Of a stretch of 64,000 nt of DNA, positions 60,604 through 64,000 are shown piece by piece. The translations under genes and the position numbers were made by a program. Positions within the stretch are counted from its first letter, which is position 1. Each line of letters begins with the position of its first letter. The stretch comes from Halobacillus aidingensis. GTDB taxonomy: Bacteria > Bacillota > Bacilli > Bacillales > Halobacillaceae. The stretch spans positions 1 to 64,000 of the forward strand of contig NZ_FNIZ01000009.1 of assembly GCF_900104185.1 (NCBI RefSeq), in the 5' to 3' direction. Under the pieces are notes generated by a model that worked only from the letters and a program-made list of their open reading frames with translations, did not search any database and had not been told where the DNA came from.

Positions 60604-61176
60604 CTATTCGTTTTTAACACCATATTCGATCATTCTAAAAAGTTGATCCGTCATTTCTTTCACTCCATATTTATGCCTGGTAGGAAATAATATGGAATGG
60701 AAAATGAGATCAGCAACCATCTCGCTTTCTATCTTATCTTTCCATATGCCTGATTTTTTCGCATCATCGATCCAATCCAACATTTGATTATACGTTCCCA
60801 TTAAATCTTCATGGATTTTTGTGCGATAGAATAAGGCTAAGGTCTGATCACTGTTTTGCAGTTCCCGGATCATCTGATCAATATGATGGGTTTCTGCATG
60901 GTCAAGAAAAATGTATAGAAGACTGTAAAGCTTTTTATTTGGCGCTTCCTCTTCCGGTATCGCTTCGATTTGTTTGGTCATCTCTTCCATCATGTTTCTC
61001 ATGTAAGAGAGAATGAGGTCTTCTTTATTTTTAAAATATTCATAGAGGGTACTTCTGCTCACCTGAAGCTCCGTCGAAAGTTTTTTAAAATGAACCCCGT
61101 GGATCCCTTCTTTCCTGAGCAAAGCACCTGTCTCTTTTAAAATCTCTTCTTTTGTAAGAATTCGTTTTCTTCCCAA
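60604..61176 (-). CDS. TetR/AcrR-family regulator
   Basis: A 190-residue repressor with N-terminal helix-turn-helix (KEGIHGVHFKKLSTELQVS, STLYEYFKNKEDLI) and a helical C-terminal domain. It starts with TTG behind GAGGAGGTACC. It may control the AbrB-type transporter downstream or itself. No palindromic operator was identified. Confidence 0.85.
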   Translation of the reverse strand: MGRKRILTKEEILKETGALLRKEGIHGVHFKKLSTELQVSRSTLYEYFKNKEDLILSYMRNMMEEMTKQIEAIPEEEAPNKKLYSLLYIFLDHAETHHIDQMIRELQNSDQTLALFYRTKIHEDLMGTYNQMLDWIDDAKKSGIWKDKIESEMVADLIFHSILFPTRHKYGVKEMTDQLFRMIEYGVKNE

Positions 61177-61245
61177 TTCGGTACCTCCTCAAGCTTCCTT
61201 CATTATATCATCATCATCAAAGGAAAGAGGGGTATCCGGAGAAAC

Positions 61246-62205
61246 TCATTGAAAAAGGTACGTCAAATATCCATATCCTCTTTCTTCCATCTCTTCTTTA
61301 GGGATGAATTTCAATGCAGCAGAATTGATGCAATAACGCAATCCTCCCCGATCTTTAGGTCCATCTTCGAATACGTGGCCGAGATGGGAGTCCGCCCGGT
61401 CACTTCGGATTTCCGTACGGAACATTCCGTGAGACCTATCAACTTCTTCTTTCACCTGCTGCTTTTCAATAGGTTTCGTAAAGCTTGGCCAACCACAGCC
61501 TGCATCATACTTATCCTTGGAACTGAACAATGGCTCGCCCGAAACAATATCCACATAGATACCGTCTTCTTCATGGTCATGAAACTCATTTTGAAAAGGC
61601 CGCTCAGTTGCATTTTCCTGTGTGACTTTATACTGGATGTCAGTTAAGCGTTGCTTTAGTTCATCCGGATCTTTTTCATAACTCCAACGATCTTTAATGA
61701 AATCAGCTCGCCCGGATCCTTTCTTATACCGTTTGTAATGAAAACGATTCTTTTTATAATAATCCTGATGCTTGTCTTCTGCAGTATAAAACGTTTCAGC
61801 CGGCAAAATTTCCGTTACAATCGGGTCTTTGAATTTTCCAGATGATGCAAGCTCTTTTTTACTCTTTTCAGCCACTTGCCTTTGGTTCTCACTGTGATAG
61901 TAGATGGCTGTCGTATAGGAGTGGCCTCGATCGGCGAATTGACCTCCGGCATCGGTGGGGTCGATTTGCTGCCAGAAAAGCTCAACCAGCCGTTCATAAG
62001 GAAAAATGGCCGGATCGAAAGTGATCTGTACCGCTTCCCTGTGACCCGTCGTTTCCGTGACCACCTGCATGTACATCGGGTTTTCTGTATGTCCCCCTGT
62101 ATAGCCTGATACAATGGATTCGATTCCAGGACGTTCATCGAAAGGTTCGACCATACACCAGAAGCATCCCCCGGCAAATGTCGCTTTTTCTAATTGTGTA
62201 CTCAA
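61246..62205 (-). CDS. msrAB: Methionine sulfoxide reductase MsrA-MsrB fusion
   Basis: A 319-residue bifunctional repair enzyme. MsrA (1-165) has catalytic Cys14 in [10 protein letters not shown] and [10 protein letters not shown]; MsrB (185-319) has [20 protein letters not shown] and catalytic Cys in LRYCINSA. It reduces S- and R-methionine sulfoxide in cytoplasmic proteins. The start is TTG 62205, seven bases after AGGAGG. An in-frame ATG at 62235 lies before that site and is rejected. Confidence 0.94.
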   Translation of the reverse strand: MSTQLEKATFAGGCFWCMVEPFDERPGIESIVSGYTGGHTENPMYMQVVTETTGHREAVQITFDPAIFPYERLVELFWQQIDPTDAGGQFADRGHSYTTAIYYHSENQRQVAEKSKKELASSGKFKDPIVTEILPAETFYTAEDKHQDYYKKNRFHYKRYKKGSGRADFIKDRWSYEKDPDELKQRLTDIQYKVTQENATERPFQNEFHDHEEDGIYVDIVSGEPLFSSKDKYDAGCGWPSFTKPIEKQQVKEEVDRSHGMFRTEIRSDRADSHLGHVFEDGPKDRGGLRYCINSAALKFIPKEEMEERGYGYLTYLFQ

Positions 62206-62300
62206 TATATAACCTCCTAAGGCATAGGTGCTCATTTCTATAATTAGATATGTTCTTATTCTTGCTAACTCTACAAAAAAAATCAAGCTACACGCACAGC

Positions 62301-62834
62301 CTAAATGTATAATTTAGGCTGTGATGCACCTTGAGATCGTTTTTTCTCTTTTTTATCGAGAACACTTGTTGATTCCCATTCCTGAGAAACAGACGGTTTC
62401 TTACTGCTTTCGTCCAATGGTACAAGACTCTCATCATCATCGTCTGGCTCATTCATGATTTTCATCATATTGATCATGGCAGGAATGTTTTTCAGCATCG
62501 GTCCGTATTGCTGCATCATTGGTGCTGCCGATTGCATGGCTTTCAGGGCAGTCTGCATATGACCAAGCCATCCAGCTCCTCCTGTTTTTGCAGCTGTCCC
62601 TGCAGCACCAAGAGCCTGCGCACCAAAACCAGTACCTCCACCTCCACCGAGAACTCCTGGGAATCCGGCGCCGAAACCTGTATTTCCTAAAAAGCCTGGA
62701 GCTCCAAAGCCGCCAAAACCCCGGCTGCCCGCATTTAGATACGGGGCCATCGAGCGCATCATTTGCGGTGCAGCTTGCTGAAACCCTGGGAACTGGCCCA
62801 TAGGAGGGAAAGGCGGTTGACCTGTCGGAAACAT
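62301..62834 (-). CDS. yqfQ: YqfQ/VrrA-like Gly- and Pro-rich protein
   Basis: A 177-residue protein with a low-complexity Gly/Phe/Ala-rich N half ([16 protein letters not shown] then [13 protein letters not shown]), a helical middle ([33 protein letters not shown]) and an acidic then basic tail. This matches YqfQ/VrrA of bacilli, linked to spores and variable repeats in B. anthracis. Function unknown. A 25-base hairpin at its end (62297-62322) could terminate transcription. Confidence 0.8.
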   Translation of the reverse strand: MFPTGQPPFPPMGQFPGFQQAAPQMMRSMAPYLNAGSRGFGGFGAPGFLGNTGFGAGFPGVLGGGGGTGFGAQALGAAGTAAKTGGAGWLGHMQTALKAMQSAAPMMQQYGPMLKNIPAMINMMKIMNEPDDDDESLVPLDESSKKPSVSQEWESTSVLDKKEKKRSQGASQPKLYI

Positions 62835-62878
62835 AAAAACCCCTCCGAAACGTTAGAATACTCTAGCATATGCCTTTT

Positions 62879-63583
62879 TTATGAACTGGTTTGGGCTCCT
62901 GTCTCTATGTTAGCTGGGGGTAACGACCAATCCACCGGATCCATCCCGTTGTTGCATAAAAAAGTATTCGCCTGAGAAAATGGCCGACTACCGAAAAAGC
63001 CTCTATGTGCGGCAAATGGACTGGGATGAGACGAAGTCAGCACTAGATGTTTTTCACGATTAATGAAAGAGCCTTTCTTTTGTGCATGTTTCCCCCACAA
63101 AAAGAATACTACCGGTTTCTTTCTTTCATTCAATGTTTGAATGACTGCATCTGTGAATGTTTCCCATCCTAATCCTCTGTGAGAATTTGCATCCCCTTCC
63201 CTCACTGTTAATACATCGTTTAAAAGAAGCACCCCTTGGTCTGCCCAAGAATGAAGGGAGCCATGATCTGGAGGTTGAACACCCAGATCCTCCTTTAGTT
63301 CTTTGTAAATATTCCGAAGGGATGGTGGGATACGATTGCCGGGTCGGACTGAAAAACTGAGCCCATGAGCCTGGTTCTTTCCATGATAAGGATCTTGACC
63401 AAGAATCACTACCTTTGTTGACGAATAAGGTGTGTATCGTAGGGCTGCGAAAACATCATCATAGGCAGGATGGATGGAGTGGGTTTTGTATTCCGTCTCT
63501 ATAATACTCTGCAATTTTTTAAAATAATCTTTTGTAAACTCTTCGTTCAGGCGATCTGCCCAATCAGTGGCTAGTTGGATCAT
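62879..63583 (-). CDS. ung: Uracil-DNA glycosylase
   Basis: A 234-residue repair enzyme that removes uracil from DNA. Catalytic water-activating Asp in VILGQDPYHG, then LLLNDVLTVREG, FFLWGKHAQKKG and the HPSPFAAHRGFFGSRPF DNA-intercalation loop. The start is ATG 63583, preceded by a perfect AAGGAGGTG; the frame runs open 49 codons farther up but without a site. Family 1. Confidence 0.96.
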   Translation of the reverse strand: MIQLATDWADRLNEEFTKDYFKKLQSIIETEYKTHSIHPAYDDVFAALRYTPYSSTKVVILGQDPYHGKNQAHGLSFSVRPGNRIPPSLRNIYKELKEDLGVQPPDHGSLHSWADQGVLLLNDVLTVREGDANSHRGLGWETFTDAVIQTLNERKKPVVFFLWGKHAQKKGSFINREKHLVLTSSHPSPFAAHRGFFGSRPFSQANTFLCNNGMDPVDWSLPPANIETGAQTSS

Positions 63584-63762
63584 CTGAACACCTCCTTCAT
63601 GAGCATTTCCCGCTGGAAAGTTCAGATATTTCCCGGGCAAGCGCAGAATATGACAAGTATCTTTGTTTATTTGTTTATCATGAACAGAGAATTTGGGGAC
63701 TACTGTTGAACATTGGCGCTTTTCAGACAAGACAATTCGGAGGGTAGGAAATATTCCTACCT

Positions 63763-64000
63763 TTATTGAAAGACAAATTCAACTTTCGATCCTTCCGGGC
63801 CGGCATCAATCTGCAATTTCGCAGGGATTTCCTCTTTCAATTGCTGCACGTGAGATATAATACCGAGCATCCGATTGCCGTCCTGCAGACTTCTCAGGCA
63901 GCCAATCGCTTGTTCTAACGAAAGGTCATCCAGTGTCCCGAAACCTTCATCGATGAACAGTGTGTCCAACTGCACACCACCGGCGTGAGCCTGGACGACA
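63763..64000 (-). CDS. sbcC: Nuclease SbcC, C-terminal part (cut by window edge)
   Basis: The frame stays open to the end of the window (79 codons seen). GGVQLDTLFIDEGFGTLDD is the Walker B and D-loop region of SMC-like ATPases, and LGIISHVQQLKEEIP is the H-loop, as in SbcC. With SbcD it cuts hairpins and double-strand ends in DNA. Minus strand, converging toward ung; the stretch 63584-63762 holds no gene I would call. Confidence 0.88.
   Translation of the reverse strand, partial: VVQAHAGGVQLDTLFIDEGFGTLDDLSLEQAIGCLRSLQDGNRMLGIISHVQQLKEEIPAKLQIDAGPEGSKVEFVFQ

Overview
This window comes from a low-GC, spore-forming member of the Bacillota, most likely a moderately halophilic Bacillaceae of the Halobacillus/Virgibacillus/Pontibacillus type. 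The evidence is the Bacillus-like gene order yneN-tlp-yneP-yneQ-yneR-plsY-yneT-parE-parC, spore-associated small proteins (Tlp, YjcZ, YqfQ), strong AAGGAGG ribosome-binding sites with frequent TTG starts, an osmoprotectant-type transporter and acidic proteins. No rRNA, tRNA or CRISPR array was seen. Both window edges cut genes: an ISL3-type transposase on the left and sbcC on the right.

Layout. 0-0.33 kb: right end of an insertion sequence. 0.6-15.4 kb: the yne/par block, with a tandem AAA ATPase and an ABC transporter inserted, plus yidD and the GTP cyclohydrolase folE2 on the minus strand. ParE/ParC (topoisomerase IV) have a LexA box inside their promoter, preceded by a long imperfect inverted repeat. 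15.6-24.0 kb: a TetR regulator with an operator-like palindrome and a seven-gene operon (equivalent to B. subtilis yngJIHGFE) for breaking down leucine-derived isovaleryl-CoA through methylcrotonyl-CoA and HMG-CoA. A convergent short-chain acyl-CoA synthetase lies at 24.1-26.1 kb. 26.3-30.4 kb: flotillin with a sigma-W-like promoter, then a two-gene sulfolipid (SQDG) operon, sqdB-sqdX.

30.4-32.4 kb is the most accessory-looking part. It has a gene-poor stretch with two copies of a dispersed 20-bp repeat around an orphan LexA box, then a free-standing LAGLIDADG endonuclease gene whose promoter carries a near-consensus LexA box. 32.4-46.8 kb holds single genes and short operons: a YiiX-like papain-fold hydrolase, a DnaQ-BRCT exonuclease, a Fur-box-flanked nitroreductase and siderophore-binding lipoprotein, MsrB, CvfB, YjcZ, PadR with a luciferase-like monooxygenase, YogA, YocH, an ABC-F protein, a DUF2252 protein, YdjO, a cold-shock protein and a Cu/Zn superoxide dismutase.

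46.9-54.4 kb: the two-headed dynamin DynA, followed by a tightly coupled four-gene operon of amide-bond enzymes (P1 peptidase, tandem gamma-glutamylcyclotransferase, alpha/beta hydrolase, C45 acyltransferase-like hydrolase). 54.4-64 kb: acylphosphatase, SDR, ferredoxin, phosphatase, amidohydrolase, small conserved proteins, an AbrB-type membrane protein, TetR, an MsrA-MsrB fusion, YqfQ, uracil-DNA glycosylase and the C-terminus of SbcC. All calls come from reading the sequence; no database search was run.
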